From positions 1 through 23,911 of the forward strand of contig CANPWT010000009.1 of the NCBI GenBank assembly GCA_947584775.1: a stretch of DNA of 23,911 nucleotides. The letters run 5' to 3'. Positions 8,601 to 16,583 of the stretch are shown one piece after another; the stretch's first letter is position 1; each line of letters opens with the position of its first letter. Source of the stretch: an uncultured Clostridia bacterium (GTDB taxonomy: Bacteria; Bacillota; Clostridia; Christensenellales; UBA1242). Under the pieces are notes generated by a model. That model worked only from the letters and a program-made list of their open reading frames with translations, made no database searches and was not told where the DNA came from. The position numbers were made by a program, and so were the translations under genes.

Positions 8601-11577
8601 CTTTACCTTTACAATTCACACCTACGATGTAACAATAAACTATAAAGTGGCAGATAGCAGCAAAGATAAATTTTTAGATAGGCTAACATTCCCGCCTGTA
8701 AGTTTATCATACACCGTGGGTGAGCAGGCCGAGCCAATTATTGTAGCACCAATAAAAAATGATGTGTTGCACAATGTTATATTTAGCCAAATACCATATG
8801 GTGCAAAAATAGATATTCTGGTAAGCGAGCAAGATTACGGCATAAGGCTATTTAGATGGGATAACATCACCAGCCAGGCCAACATTTACAATGCAAAAAT
8901 AGAAAAGTTAACTGAAAATAAAAATTTGGGCCTTGTGTTTACATATCGCGCTTACACAGTGGTGCTTGAATATAACGATGCCCAGGCCAACCCAGAAATT
9001 TTTGTAAACGATAAAAATTCTAATTCAGTAACCCTGTTTGATAAACTTACCATACGTTATAACCAATATTTCGCGCTAGGGTATCAATTTAAAAACATTT
9101 ATGTTCAATATAATTACAGCGAGGATAGTTGGAACAACGGCTTTGACATTTATATTTATAACCCAGAAAATAAAACTTTCCGTTTGGCCGAGCCAAATTA
9201 TGTTGAAGGCTTAACTTATGTAAAACCGCTTTCAACCAACAGTTTAAACGAATACGAAATAGAAAGTTTTAACACGCGTGATTTTAACATTTCTAACTAT
9301 TTAATAAAATTCTATATAGAATGCCGCCAAAGAGGAATAACTTTAACCAACAACACAGTTGCCGATTTCAACTTAGTTGTAGTAGAGGGTGGCGAAAGTT
9401 ACACAGTAGATAAATCTAGCATTTCCACCTACACCGTTTTAAGAAATGGCGAAGTGGTGGACGCTAGCGCAATACTAACTTCAAGTGATGAGATTACAAT
9501 AAAGATAGAATTAAATTCCATTGTAATCGACGGCGTAACTTATTATTATCGCAACGGGTTAAGTTTGTTGTCGGTTATGCTGCAAGATCAAACTAGTGCA
9601 CTTGTAAACTTTAACGAGCACACGGGCGTGTATCAATTTAGTTTTAATATGTCTAATGTAATTGCCCAAGTGCCAGAAAACGATGTTTTAGTGTTAAATT
9701 ATTATTATTCGTCCAGCCAAAAAACAGTAAATATCACAACAAATGTAATGGATCCCGCTTTTTATAAATCGGGCGGCAGCGTAAACTTTAACATGACTTA
9801 CGATGAAAGCCGCTTCCAGGCTGGGCCAAGCAGGCAAAGTAGTAACGGCAACGCTAGCCTAACCGAACGCGCTAATTATTTATCTAAGGTTGTGTTTGTT
9901 TACAATTTCAGCGCTAATTATGCAAACAACTTTTTCGTTTCCGGCATCACCGTTGACGACCAAACTTACACCGAGGCCGAACTATTAGATTTAGGCATAC
10001 AAATCCTGCGCGAAAAAGAGGGCAGCGATGAAATAACCGGGCTTGCCATCCGCTTTATAAATAACTACAACATAAAATGGATTATTCAGCCAATAATCAC
10101 AATCAATCAAACGCCAGATGCGGCGGGTAACTACTTTTTCACTTCCACTTATGCGTGCACTTCGTCCGCCGTTGGGTTGGAACAAAATTTAACAGTTGGC
10201 CCATCACCTTCTAGCAATATTCAATGTGCAAGCGAATTAGGGGTCACGCTAAGTTATGTTTTGGATGGCGTAAGTTACAACAAGGTTGTGGATGTTGCGC
10301 AATACTTTGTAAAATTAACCTTTAATTCGACAAGTTATTCATGGCTAAACGGCGTTGAATTAAATTACAAAATTTATTTTGAAATAACGCCGCGCCAACT
10401 TTATTTAACCTATTTGCCAGCAGAAATTAACACATTAAATAAACTAACCAAAATTTACGATACAAACGCAACACTTTCCGATTTTAGCCAATATGTTAAA
10501 TACATCCGCCTAACGGACAATGCAGGGCTAAGCATAAAATACGAGGATTGCCTTGGCAAACTTATTTTAAACTACAATCAAAATGCGCTTATTACTGCCA
10601 CAGTGGGCGAGGAGGAAGTTAATTCAACCGACTATCGCGAGCAGGCCTACAATTTAAAAATTTATGGCTTTAATTTAGAAAATAACCCTAACTTTAAACT
10701 TATGAACGATGTTTTAATCATACGCGATGTGGTTAACATCGAGCAAGCAACAATTTATATTCAAGGGCTAGAAGTTTACGATAAAGTTTATGACGGCAAT
10801 AATGAAATTTTAATAAAATCGCAACAAAATTTATCGCTTTCGGGCGTGTTTGCGGACGATGAAGTAACCTTTGATGCATCTAACATCAAATTGACCATAG
10901 ATGACTATCAAATAAGCACAAAATTAAAAGATAAAACCGTTTTGGTGGACTTTACAAATTTCTTAACCGGGGCAAAGGCGCACAACTATAAACTGAGCAA
11001 CATTACAAATTTAAAAGCAACAGTGTACCCAGACCAAATTAGTGCCACCATAGACGGCGCAACAATATCAGTTGTAAATGTGCGCGGAAAACAAAACCCA
11101 GAATATGCAAACCTAATTCCGCTTGGCTCAAGTTTAAGTATAACTCCAATTTTGCGCGGCACTAACGATTACGAAAATATGCTGCCAAAAATAGAAAGTT
11201 TGCTTACAAACAACCGCGAGTTTGCCAAAGGCTATGTTATTCGAATGGTTGAAAATAACGTTAGCAAAAACTTAGATAACCGCTTGCACTTAGTGTTGCC
11301 TTACCTAGATAATTTCTTGGGCGCAATTTACCTTGCGGGCGACTATTCGGGCGAAATTGCAACCGAAGTAAACAACGGGCAAATTGTAATAGACCTATCT
11401 GGCACAGGATTTAATATCGACACAATAATTTTAACTCGCCAGCGCGAATTGTTTAAATTGTGGCAGTTAATATTAATTATTGTTTGCGCAGTTATTGTTG
11501 TAATTGCCATAATTGTTGCGCTTGTAATAATTAGAAAAAAGCGCATAGAAGAAAGTTATAAGCGAGAAAAAATTTAG
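5602..11577 (+). CDS. Giant secreted, membrane-anchored surface protein with YDG-like modules (1991 residues)
   Basis: The start at 5602 overlaps the trxB stop by 4 nt, has AGAGGGGA upstream and begins a signal peptide: MKK, a hydrophobic core at residues 5-22, and a likely cut after A31. A start 45 nt earlier would destroy this signal. The extracellular part is nearly all alternating beta strands and is Cys-poor. Boundaries such as LLIYKKIDYTIKF and LVFTYRAYTVVLEY recur, resembling junctions of Listeria-Bacteroides or Ig-like repeats. Near residues 1717-1805 lies a module with VYDKVYDGN, LSGVFADDEV and HNYKLSN, typical of the YDG/MBG family; a degenerate one (TKIYDTN) starts near 1612. A membrane helix at 1956-1977 is followed by RKKR and a basic tail, so the protein stays in the membrane facing outside. 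No LPXTG motif is visible. Adhesin or cell-envelope role is inferred. Confidence 0.9.
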   Translation: MKKSIGVSLIIAFAMIMSLFVFKPYTYNSYADSLAVAGYHLYDLYNNNEYLSTSALGEADGYGRFELGDEGATLNANAYEGNEIVGFKIILTHDDSKSIFIDNQNLIDGQKSISEGYDFLDGQTITVNFSADEAFGGHYTRASLHISKVFADLIVYPVFDYIYYNVEIDEQSFNLFKHENSLNVLDNTIYYTNFLESENKYTNAILKSQDKYYFVGDIYAQDTSFYYTQKPKNDGSDENVKIDIMRGAFRLNETVEAHFDVDMVDYADGKTAQEYSQKQNLDITNLKIQSGQDIQTVAVAADRELNSAVDAVKTLDELKRTTAVSIRFAVKNTPNTAQTISFGYNQFFVASVVIKLDGEEVSNQKLFASDPEGSLFTFLTADGNITVSEYVSKIEKDKFFVQSAQPSIKIDAPKNFNYRQGEEYFTYYILNTIDGEQTTSKTFNLEQDTQIVVELSTVKYEVNFSLRVINEFGALQPLDLLTSFTAKSLTRGEGFNLTRENADSFIGYNFLGYSQIDNEAEINSGKLELVNPNFNFTLSEQTPKSTTILLIYKKIDYTIKFENYNSQSLTDTRGNTIYAVNEVNLTVNDTLAERITGGLSAEKDAFATLLHLGDNITISTIINDGFTVEFNIKSASAGEDKLIQNSLSFSQPIDEDFITNFIDENGVITISLTEGYVLYNFTYYILPNLDFNQNKQVIMANLSLTHNGEKIEESTPIPSGGQQITIPLRKYEKVTLSSAGITTEEETENYTYIFQYFKEDGTSFHLTTNEKIEDGVALTNASTDFIVLKETSVQVVYQMPTIMLTLSLAEGDGDAFVINAESVSISQNDSVVELLNIESGTPSAILSPGSATIILQNINFGFDLVGATINSLPVELQKLEGQATTSYQLDVEITEQLSQNLVLDFNAIEYRLYITNNNGEFIKFDEQDYTILSARNQTIDFVLPEGYYVSATDNLFTDTLMAQDNSFVGDNYHYTLMDGEFNYLVNLATSEDDYYKINLNFTFTIHTYDVTINYKVADSSKDKFLDRLTFPPVSLSYTVGEQAEPIIVAPIKNDVLHNVIFSQIPYGAKIDILVSEQDYGIRLFRWDNITSQANIYNAKIEKLTENKNLGLVFTYRAYTVVLEYNDAQANPEIFVNDKNSNSVTLFDKLTIRYNQYFALGYQFKNIYVQYNYSEDSWNNGFDIYIYNPENKTFRLAEPNYVEGLTYVKPLSTNSLNEYEIESFNTRDFNISNYLIKFYIECRQRGITLTNNTVADFNLVVVEGGESYTVDKSSISTYTVLRNGEVVDASAILTSSDEITIKIELNSIVIDGVTYYYRNGLSLLSVMLQDQTSALVNFNEHTGVYQFSFNMSNVIAQVPENDVLVLNYYYSSSQKTVNITTNVMDPAFYKSGGSVNFNMTYDESRFQAGPSRQSSNGNASLTERANYLSKVVFVYNFSANYANNFFVSGITVDDQTYTEAELLDLGIQILREKEGSDEITGLAIRFINNYNIKWIIQPIITINQTPDAAGNYFFTSTYACTSSAVGLEQNLTVGPSPSSNIQCASELGVTLSYVLDGVSYNKVVDVAQYFVKLTFNSTSYSWLNGVELNYKIYFEITPRQLYLTYLPAEINTLNKLTKIYDTNATLSDFSQYVKYIRLTDNAGLSIKYEDCLGKLILNYNQNALITATVGEEEVNSTDYREQAYNLKIYGFNLENNPNFKLMNDVLIIRDVVNIEQATIYIQGLEVYDKVYDGNNEILIKSQQNLSLSGVFADDEVTFDASNIKLTIDDYQISTKLKDKTVLVDFTNFLTGAKAHNYKLSNITNLKATVYPDQISATIDGATISVVNVRGKQNPEYANLIPLGSSLSITPILRGTNDYENMLPKIESLLTNNREFAKGYVIRMVENNVSKNLDNRLHLVLPYLDNFLGAIYLAGDYSGEIATEVNNGQIVIDLSGTGFNIDTIILTRQRELFKLWQLILIIVCAVIVVIAIIVALVIIRKKRIEESYKREKI

Positions 11578-11585
11578 GAGTAAAA

Positions 11586-12122
11586 ATGTTTCAATGTAAC
11601 TATAAATACGAGTTGGAAGATAGCCTTGTAAGCGCTAAATATATATACAAGTCTGGCAGGCGCACGCGCGATAAAGTTATTGCCGTGCTTTTGCCAATTT
11701 TGCTTGTGTGCATGGTGGTAATGCTTATTGTAGATATTTGCATGCATCGCCAAATCGTTTGGGACATAGTGCTAATTATTGCACTTTCAGTTTTAGAGTT
11801 AATGTATTTGTTAATGCCATTAATTTTAAAAAATTCACAAAAAAAATCGTTCAAACTTCAAAATTTGGCCGATATGGATAGCCTAAATGTAACAATAGAC
11901 GATAAAACTTGCACTGCAACCCTAATTAAAAACGGGCAAGAAATGGCAAAAAACAGTTACAACTTAAAATCACTAACAAGTTATATAGAGGACGAAAAAC
12001 GCTTAATTTTAGTTTTTAACGGCGTGGAATATGTATGTTTAAGAAAACAATATTTATCTGGCGACATTGAAAAACTAAAAATAATTTTAAAAAAATCTAT
12101 GTACAAAACCAACAAAAAATAG
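11586..12122 (+). CDS. YcxB-like membrane protein
   Basis: This 178-residue protein has a short N-terminal beta stretch, two transmembrane helices at about residues 31-50 and 58-81, then a soluble domain with strands such as LNVTIDDKTCTATL and LILVFNGVEYVCLRK. That order, together with a YxL..L.SYIED segment and a basic end, matches the YcxB-like C-terminal domain family of Bacillota, whose function is unknown. The start is clear: AGGAG overlaps the stop of the giant gene and lies 5 nt upstream. With trxB and the giant protein it probably forms one transcript ending at the terminator 12295-12321. It may help assembly or regulation of the surface protein, but that is only inferred from position. 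Confidence 0.75.
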   Translation: MFQCNYKYELEDSLVSAKYIYKSGRRTRDKVIAVLLPILLVCMVVMLIVDICMHRQIVWDIVLIIALSVLELMYLLMPLILKNSQKKSFKLQNLADMDSLNVTIDDKTCTATLIKNGQEMAKNSYNLKSLTSYIEDEKRLILVFNGVEYVCLRKQYLSGDIEKLKIILKKSMYKTNKK

Positions 12123-12294
12123 GGTGGTCGATAAATAACCTAACAAACTAAATTTAATTGGCTAGCAATAAAAATTGCCAAACTTAGCATGTTGTAAAAA
12201 TTAAAATTTATTAAGGCGGCAAGCAATCAAATTTTGGCTATCCAGCAACAAAACAACTATTGTGTTAAAAAAGTAGGCAATAATATAAAATAAC

Positions 12295-12321
12295 AAAAAT
12301 AGGGTAAACCCCTATTTTTTT
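12295..12321 (+). terminator. Terminator of the trxB-surface protein-ycxB-like operon
   Basis: AAAAATAGGG (12295-12304) pairs with CCCTATTTTT (12310-12319) around a 5-nt loop, and the T run continues to 12321. The 170 bases between the ycxB-like stop and this hairpin are AT-rich and contain no gene that I can see. The hairpin could also back up the HU terminator on the other strand. Confidence 0.85.
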
Positions 12322-12336
12322 GTAACAAAAAAGATA

Positions 12337-12368
12337 GAAAAAAACAACACCGCTAATGCGGCATTGTT
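12337..12368 (-). terminator. Terminator of the HU gene
   Basis: Read on the minus strand, an 11-bp stem with two central G-U wobbles (arms 12358-12368 and 12343-12353, loop of 4) has a GC core CCGC/GCGG. It is followed by a run of seven Us from the A tract 12338-12344. It lies 27 nt beyond the HU stop. Confidence 0.85.
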
Positions 12369-12395
12369 CCCTTCCCCTAATAATGCTAAACATTA

Positions 12396-12680
12396 TTATT
12401 TTTTCAACAATTGTTTGAAAGAAGCGCTAAGTTTAATAGTTGGCACTTTGCAAGCGGCAACTTTAATCTTTTCGCCAGTGAAAGGATTTAATTTAACGCC
12501 TGCTTTTTTAGCCTTAATGCTGATGTTAAAGTAGCCAATGAAGTGCATTTCAACTTCTTCTTTAACATTTTGTTTTAGCCTTGCGCCAGAAGCGTCAAGA
12601 ACTTTTTTAACTTGTGCAAAAGACAAACCTGTATCTTCTGCAACTTGTCTAGCAAAATCTCCTGCGTTAATTGTTTTCAT
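12396..12680 (-). CDS. HU-family DNA-binding protein
   Basis: HU is a small nucleoid protein that binds and bends DNA as a dimer. The 94-residue protein shows the family layout: two N-terminal helices (FARQVAEDTGLSFAQVKKVLDA), then the beta arm with NPFTGEKI at about residues 66-73, where the proline inserts between base pairs. It ends with the usual VPTIKLSASFKQLLKK-type helix. The start at 12680 is chosen because AAGGAG lies at proper spacing; the reading frame extends 30 nt further upstream, across this site. The family normally has IG[FY]G in the middle; here it is IGYF, a slight variation. It has its own promoter and terminator. HU or a close relative is nearly certain. Confidence 0.93.
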   Translation of the reverse strand: MKTINAGDFARQVAEDTGLSFAQVKKVLDASGARLKQNVKEEVEMHFIGYFNISIKAKKAGVKLNPFTGEKIKVAACKVPTIKLSASFKQLLKK

Positions 12681-12696
12681 ATTTCTCTCCTTTTTT

Positions 12697-12711
12697 GTTG
12701 AAATTATCAAC
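12697..12711. promoter_or_regulatory. 15-bp palindrome at the start of the HU transcript
   Basis: GTTGA and TCAAC flank a 5-bp centre. It covers the first bases of the predicted HU mRNA, just ahead of the Shine-Dalgarno, so it could be an operator or a 5' stem. The word ATCAACTAT, which includes one arm (12706-12714), recurs at 12743-12751 over the -35. Confidence 0.4.
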
Positions 12712-12718
12712 TATAAAA

Positions 12719-12747
12719 ATGCTAACAAATAGAAATAAAAAAATCAA
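12719..12747 (-). promoter_or_regulatory. Promoter of the HU gene
   Basis: On the minus strand TTGATT (12742-12747) and TAGCAT (12719-12724) are 17 bp apart. Transcription would start near 12712. An alternative -10, GATAAT, lies slightly downstream. Confidence 0.5.
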
Positions 12748-12946
12748 CTATTTTTAAGGGTATTTTTAAAAATTTTATAAATTTTGCCCTATTTTTATAT
12801 GGTTTTTGCTCGTTTTAGGCAATTTTTGTTAATTTTACTTTAAAAACTAGATTTATGGCCCAATTTTAAGTTAAACCCCGTTTTTTAGTTGTTTGCAATT
12901 AATTTTAAAAAATTTAGCAAAAACTAGTGCAATTTCTTATTATTTA

Positions 12947-12955
12947 TGCTATTAT
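12947..12955 (+). promoter_or_regulatory. Extended -10 promoter of typA in the 333-bp HU-typA intergenic region
   Basis: TGCTATTAT is an extended -10 (TATTAT at 12950-12955) with only a weak -35 about 17 bp upstream. The leader would be about 50 nt and contains an imperfect AT palindrome at 12966-12988 before the RBS AGAGGA. The rest of the divergent region 12681-13013 is very AT-rich. Apart from the two promoters I see no gene in it. Confidence 0.5.
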
Positions 12956-13013
12956 AGTAAATAACTTATTTATTTAATTAAATAATAACTAAATTTTTAC
13001 ATTAAGAGGAATT

Positions 13014-14831
13014 ATGGATATACGAAATATTGCAATCATCGCCCATGTAGACCATGGCAAAACAAGTTTAGTTAACGCGCTGTTAAAACAGGGCGGCATT
13101 TTTAGAGAAAATCAGGAAGTGCAAGATAGGGTTATGGACAGCAACGCCTTAGAGCGCGAGCGCGGAATAACAATTTTAAGTAAAAACTGTTCCGCTTTTT
13201 TTGGCAACACCAAAATTAATATTGTGGACACCCCCGGCCATGCCGACTTTGGCGGCGAGGTGGAGCGCGTTTTAAAAATGGTGGACGGCGTATTGTTGGT
13301 TGTTGACGCCTTTGAAGGCCCAATGCCACAAACCCGTTTTGTTTTGGAAAAGGCGCTAGAACTTAACCTTAAAGTTATAATTGTAATCAACAAAATAGAT
13401 AGGCAAGATGCTCGCCTAGATGTTGTTGCGGATGAGGTGTTGGAACTTATGCTGGACCTTAACGCAAGCGATGAGCAACTAGATAGCCCGGTCATCTATT
13501 GTTCAGCGCGCAGTGGCGTTGCAACAACCGATTACAAAGTCCCAGGCAAAGATATGACTCCGCTTTTCGAGGCAATAATAAATCATATTGACCCACCTAA
13601 AATGGAAACTGAAAAACCTTTTCAAATGTTGGTTTCTTCAACCGAGCAAAACGATTATCTGGGCAAACTTGCGGTTGGCAAAATTGAAGCGGGCAAAATT
13701 AAACTAAACCAAACAGTGTATGTTAAAAACTATTTCAACAGCGCAGTAAACTATTCGGGCAAAGTGGTAAACATATTTAGTTTTAACGGCTTAAAGCGTG
13801 ACCCGGTTGAAGTTGGCAGCGCGGGAGATATTGTTTGCATAGCCGGCATTCCAGACATAACAATAGGCGACACAGTTAGCGAAACGGCAGATATGCTTGC
13901 CCTTCCATTTGTAAAAATTAGCGAGCCAAGCGTGGAAATGACCTTTATGGTTAACGATAGCCCATTTGCCGGCAAAGAGGGCAAATATGTAACCAGCAGG
14001 CACATTAAGGATAGATTGTATAAAGAAGCGGTTAAAGATTTATCCTTGCAAGTGCAAGATGGCGACACGGCCGACCAATTTAAAGTGCGCGGCAGGGGGG
14101 AAATGCACCTTTCCATTTTAATTGAAAATATGCGTAGGGATGGTTACGAATTTCAGGTTAGCCGCCCACATGTGTTGTTTAAAAATATAAACGGTGTTAA
14201 ATGCGAGCCAATAGATAAAGTTGTGTTAGACGTTCCTAACGATTCGGTTGGCACAATCATGATGAGCCTTGGCTCAAAGCGGGGCGAACTTGTTAACATG
14301 AGCCCAATAGGTAGCCGCACCAGGTTAATTTTCTTAGTTCCAAGCAGAGGCTTGTTTGGCTATAAATCGCAAATGTTAACCGACACTCGCGGTGAGGGCG
14401 TTATGTCTAGCGTGTTTGATAGTTATCAGCCATATAAGGACGAAATAGAGGGCAGAAATTTTGGCTCGCTAATCTCGTACGAAACGGGCGATGCCATAAC
14501 TTACGGCCTATTCAACGCGCAAGGCAGGGGCAGATTGCTTGTTGGCGCGGGCGAAAAAGTTTATATGGGGCAAGTTGTTGGCGTAAACCCAAAAGGGGAC
14601 GATATTGTTGTAAACGTTTGCAAAAAGAAACAGTTGACCAACACGCGCAGCAGTTCTAGTGACGAGGCATTAAAACTAATCCCTATTCAGCCATTAAGTT
14701 TGGAGGGCGCGCTTGAATTTATTGCCGATGACGAACTTGTTGAAGTTACTCCAAAAAGCATACGAATACGCAAAGCAATATTAGACCATCAATTGCGTGC
14801 AAAAAGCAAAAAACCTGTCGTGGAGGGTTAA
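13014..14831 (+). CDS. typA: Ribosome-associated GTPase TypA/BipA
   Basis: TypA (BipA) is a translational GTPase related to EF-G and LepA that binds ribosomes and supports assembly and stress or cold growth. The 605-residue length fits the family (about 605-615). G1 is AHVDHGKT at residues 10-17. The switch region with RERGITI, the G3 motif DTPGH at about 72-76 and the G4 motif NKID at about 126-129 follow. The C-terminal part shows GRGEMHLSILIENMRR, SRPHV and the family-specific end with TPKSIRIRKAIL. The ribosome binding site AGAGGAA precedes the ATG. The stop TAA shares one base with the next start (TAATG), linking it to the small membrane protein and dnaB. Confidence 0.97.
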   Translation: MDIRNIAIIAHVDHGKTSLVNALLKQGGIFRENQEVQDRVMDSNALERERGITILSKNCSAFFGNTKINIVDTPGHADFGGEVERVLKMVDGVLLVVDAFEGPMPQTRFVLEKALELNLKVIIVINKIDRQDARLDVVADEVLELMLDLNASDEQLDSPVIYCSARSGVATTDYKVPGKDMTPLFEAIINHIDPPKMETEKPFQMLVSSTEQNDYLGKLAVGKIEAGKIKLNQTVYVKNYFNSAVNYSGKVVNIFSFNGLKRDPVEVGSAGDIVCIAGIPDITIGDTVSETADMLALPFVKISEPSVEMTFMVNDSPFAGKEGKYVTSRHIKDRLYKEAVKDLSLQVQDGDTADQFKVRGRGEMHLSILIENMRRDGYEFQVSRPHVLFKNINGVKCEPIDKVVLDVPNDSVGTIMMSLGSKRGELVNMSPIGSRTRLIFLVPSRGLFGYKSQMLTDTRGEGVMSSVFDSYQPYKDEIEGRNFGSLISYETGDAITYGLFNAQGRGRLLVGAGEKVYMGQVVGVNPKGDDIVVNVCKKKQLTNTRSSSSDEALKLIPIQPLSLEGALEFIADDELVEVTPKSIRIRKAILDHQLRAKSKKPVVEG

Positions 14832-15079
14832 TGAAAACATCAAACAACAACAACCAAAACATATTAAAGGCGGCAAAACGCATTGCGCTAACCGTTGTTA
14901 TAACCTTACCTTTTTTAATAGTGTTTGGCTATTTAACGCGCAAAGTTATAACAAGCAATGTTTTGCAAATTGTGTGTTTTACTGCAATTTTGGGGTTTGT
15001 TGTGCTGGTGGAGGAACTTATTGCATACAGGCGTGAAAAGCGCAAAACAAAAATAGAACATAAGGACGTGTTTAAATAG
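14831..15079 (+). CDS. Small two-helix membrane protein, unknown function
   Basis: I do not recognise this 82-residue protein. It has an Asn-rich start, a first membrane helix at about residues 18-35 and a second at 43-62, then a very basic tail (RREKRKTK). The basic residues near both ends suggest that both termini face the cytoplasm. Its start overlaps the typA stop by one base, with GGAGGG inside the end of typA as ribosome binding site, so translation is coupled to typA. dnaB starts 8 nt after its stop. The operon position between a translational GTPase and the replicative helicase gives no clear role. Overlapping frames in this stretch are shadows. Confidence 0.75.
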   Translation: MKTSNNNNQNILKAAKRIALTVVITLPFLIVFGYLTRKVITSNVLQIVCFTAILGFVVLVEELIAYRREKRKTKIEHKDVFK

Positions 15080-15087
15080 GAGGGAAT

Positions 15088-16512
15088 ATGGATAAAAAGG
15101 CAAGGATGTTACCTAACGACCTAGAAGCGGAACAAAGTTTATTGGGCAGTATGTTTTTGTCGCAAGATGCGTGCAGCGAGGTTTTTTCTATGCTAACGGC
15201 GGAGGATTTTTACTCTAACGCACACCAAAAAATTTACCAAGCCATGCTAGACAATTATTATAAAAATGTGGCAATAGACTACATAACTGTCAGTAAAGTG
15301 TTGGAAGTAAAAGGCGAGTTGGACGATGTTGGCGGCTTAACTTATATTACCGATTTAACCAACTATGTGCCAAGCGCGGCCAATTATAAACATTATATGG
15401 ACATTGTCCGCAACGATAGCCTGCTTAGAAAGGTTATCGATGCCAGCCAAAAAACAATCAACACCGCCTTTGAAAATGGGGACGCAAGCGAAGTGCTTGC
15501 CTATGCTGAAAAATCTATTTTCGACATCGCTCAAACCAACCGCACCAACAACCTTGAACACATCAAAAAAGGCGTTAACGAAGTTATAGATTTAATGGAA
15601 AAAATTTCAATTGACCCTAACGCAAACATGGGCGTTAAAGTTGGCTTCCCTATGCTAGATAAATTAACAAACGGCTTTAAACCGGGCGAACTTATAATTA
15701 TTGCCGCCCGTCCCGGCATTGGTAAAACCACACTTGCAGTCAATTTTGCAATCAATTCAGCCTTAAAATATAACAAAAGCATTGCCATGTTCGATTTGGA
15801 AATGTCCGCCTTGCAAGTGGCGCAAAGGTTCATTTGCTCCACCGGCCGCATAGATATGGACATGATTAAGGGCGGAACAAAAGATAACAATGTTTGGGCA
15901 AGTTTGTTTGAAACCAAAAAAATATTAGAAAATTCTAACATTTATATAGACGACACAACCACCATCACCCCAAGCGAAATTTTGTCTAAATGCCGCAAAT
16001 TAAAGGCGCAATCTGGCCTAGATATGGTTATAATAGACTATCTTCAACTTATGAAAAGCGAACGAACTTCTAAAGACGGCAATCGTCAACAAGAGGTGGC
16101 GGAACTTACCCGTTCAATAAAACTTGCCGCACGTGAGTTGGGCGTGCCTATTCTATTGCTTTCGCAGTTGAACCGTGAAAGCGAAAAGAGGACAGATAAA
16201 ACCCCAATGCTTAGCGATTTAAGGGAATCGGGCAGTATTGAACAAGATGCGGACATTGTTATGTTCATTGCGGACATCGCAAGCGAAAACGCAAAGGAAT
16301 CGGACGATGACGCTCTAGACTATTCGCTTGTCATTGCAAAACATCGTAATGGTATGCGTGGCACAATTCCAATTAAATGGAAAAGCGAATACACCCAATT
16401 TTACGAGCCAGGCAGAGATAATCTTTACACTAAAAACACCAGCAAAGTGCAAAAGGATGCCGTGCTAACCCCAACCGAAGATAGCGACATCGCCAACGCC
16501 TTTAAGGAGTAA
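15088..16512 (+). CDS. dnaB: Replicative DNA helicase DnaB
   Basis: This is the ring-shaped 5'-3' helicase of the replication fork (called DnaC in Bacillus). The N-terminal domain begins with LPNDLEAEQSLLGSM, the usual opening of the family. The RecA-like motor has Walker A ARPGIGKTT at about residues 206-214 and Walker B MVIIDYLQLM at about 313-322. Further motifs are LSQLNRESEKR, SDLRESGSIEQDAD and AKHRNGMRGTIP. The 474 residues are slightly longer than usual because of an acidic, less conserved tail. AGGAGGG precedes the start. There is no intein. In many Bacillota dnaB follows rplI; here typA and a small membrane gene take that place. Confidence 0.97.
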   Translation: MDKKARMLPNDLEAEQSLLGSMFLSQDACSEVFSMLTAEDFYSNAHQKIYQAMLDNYYKNVAIDYITVSKVLEVKGELDDVGGLTYITDLTNYVPSAANYKHYMDIVRNDSLLRKVIDASQKTINTAFENGDASEVLAYAEKSIFDIAQTNRTNNLEHIKKGVNEVIDLMEKISIDPNANMGVKVGFPMLDKLTNGFKPGELIIIAARPGIGKTTLAVNFAINSALKYNKSIAMFDLEMSALQVAQRFICSTGRIDMDMIKGGTKDNNVWASLFETKKILENSNIYIDDTTTITPSEILSKCRKLKAQSGLDMVIIDYLQLMKSERTSKDGNRQQEVAELTRSIKLAARELGVPILLLSQLNRESEKRTDKTPMLSDLRESGSIEQDADIVMFIADIASENAKESDDDALDYSLVIAKHRNGMRGTIPIKWKSEYTQFYEPGRDNLYTKNTSKVQKDAVLTPTEDSDIANAFKE

Positions 16513-16583
16513 AATTTAGTGTTAATTTCCATTAATTTAACTAAAAAAGCATAATTTCATTTAAAATTTCAAAAGGAGGATTT

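Noticed and set aside
12123..12294. Possible small RNA between the ycxB-like gene and its terminator
   Set aside because: I found no convincing promoter or stable fold apart from the terminators; it is more likely a plain 3' untranslated region.
14797..15036. Cys/Asn-rich 79-residue frame over the end of typA
   Set aside because: It overlaps typA and the 82-residue membrane protein in another frame and has no ribosome binding site.
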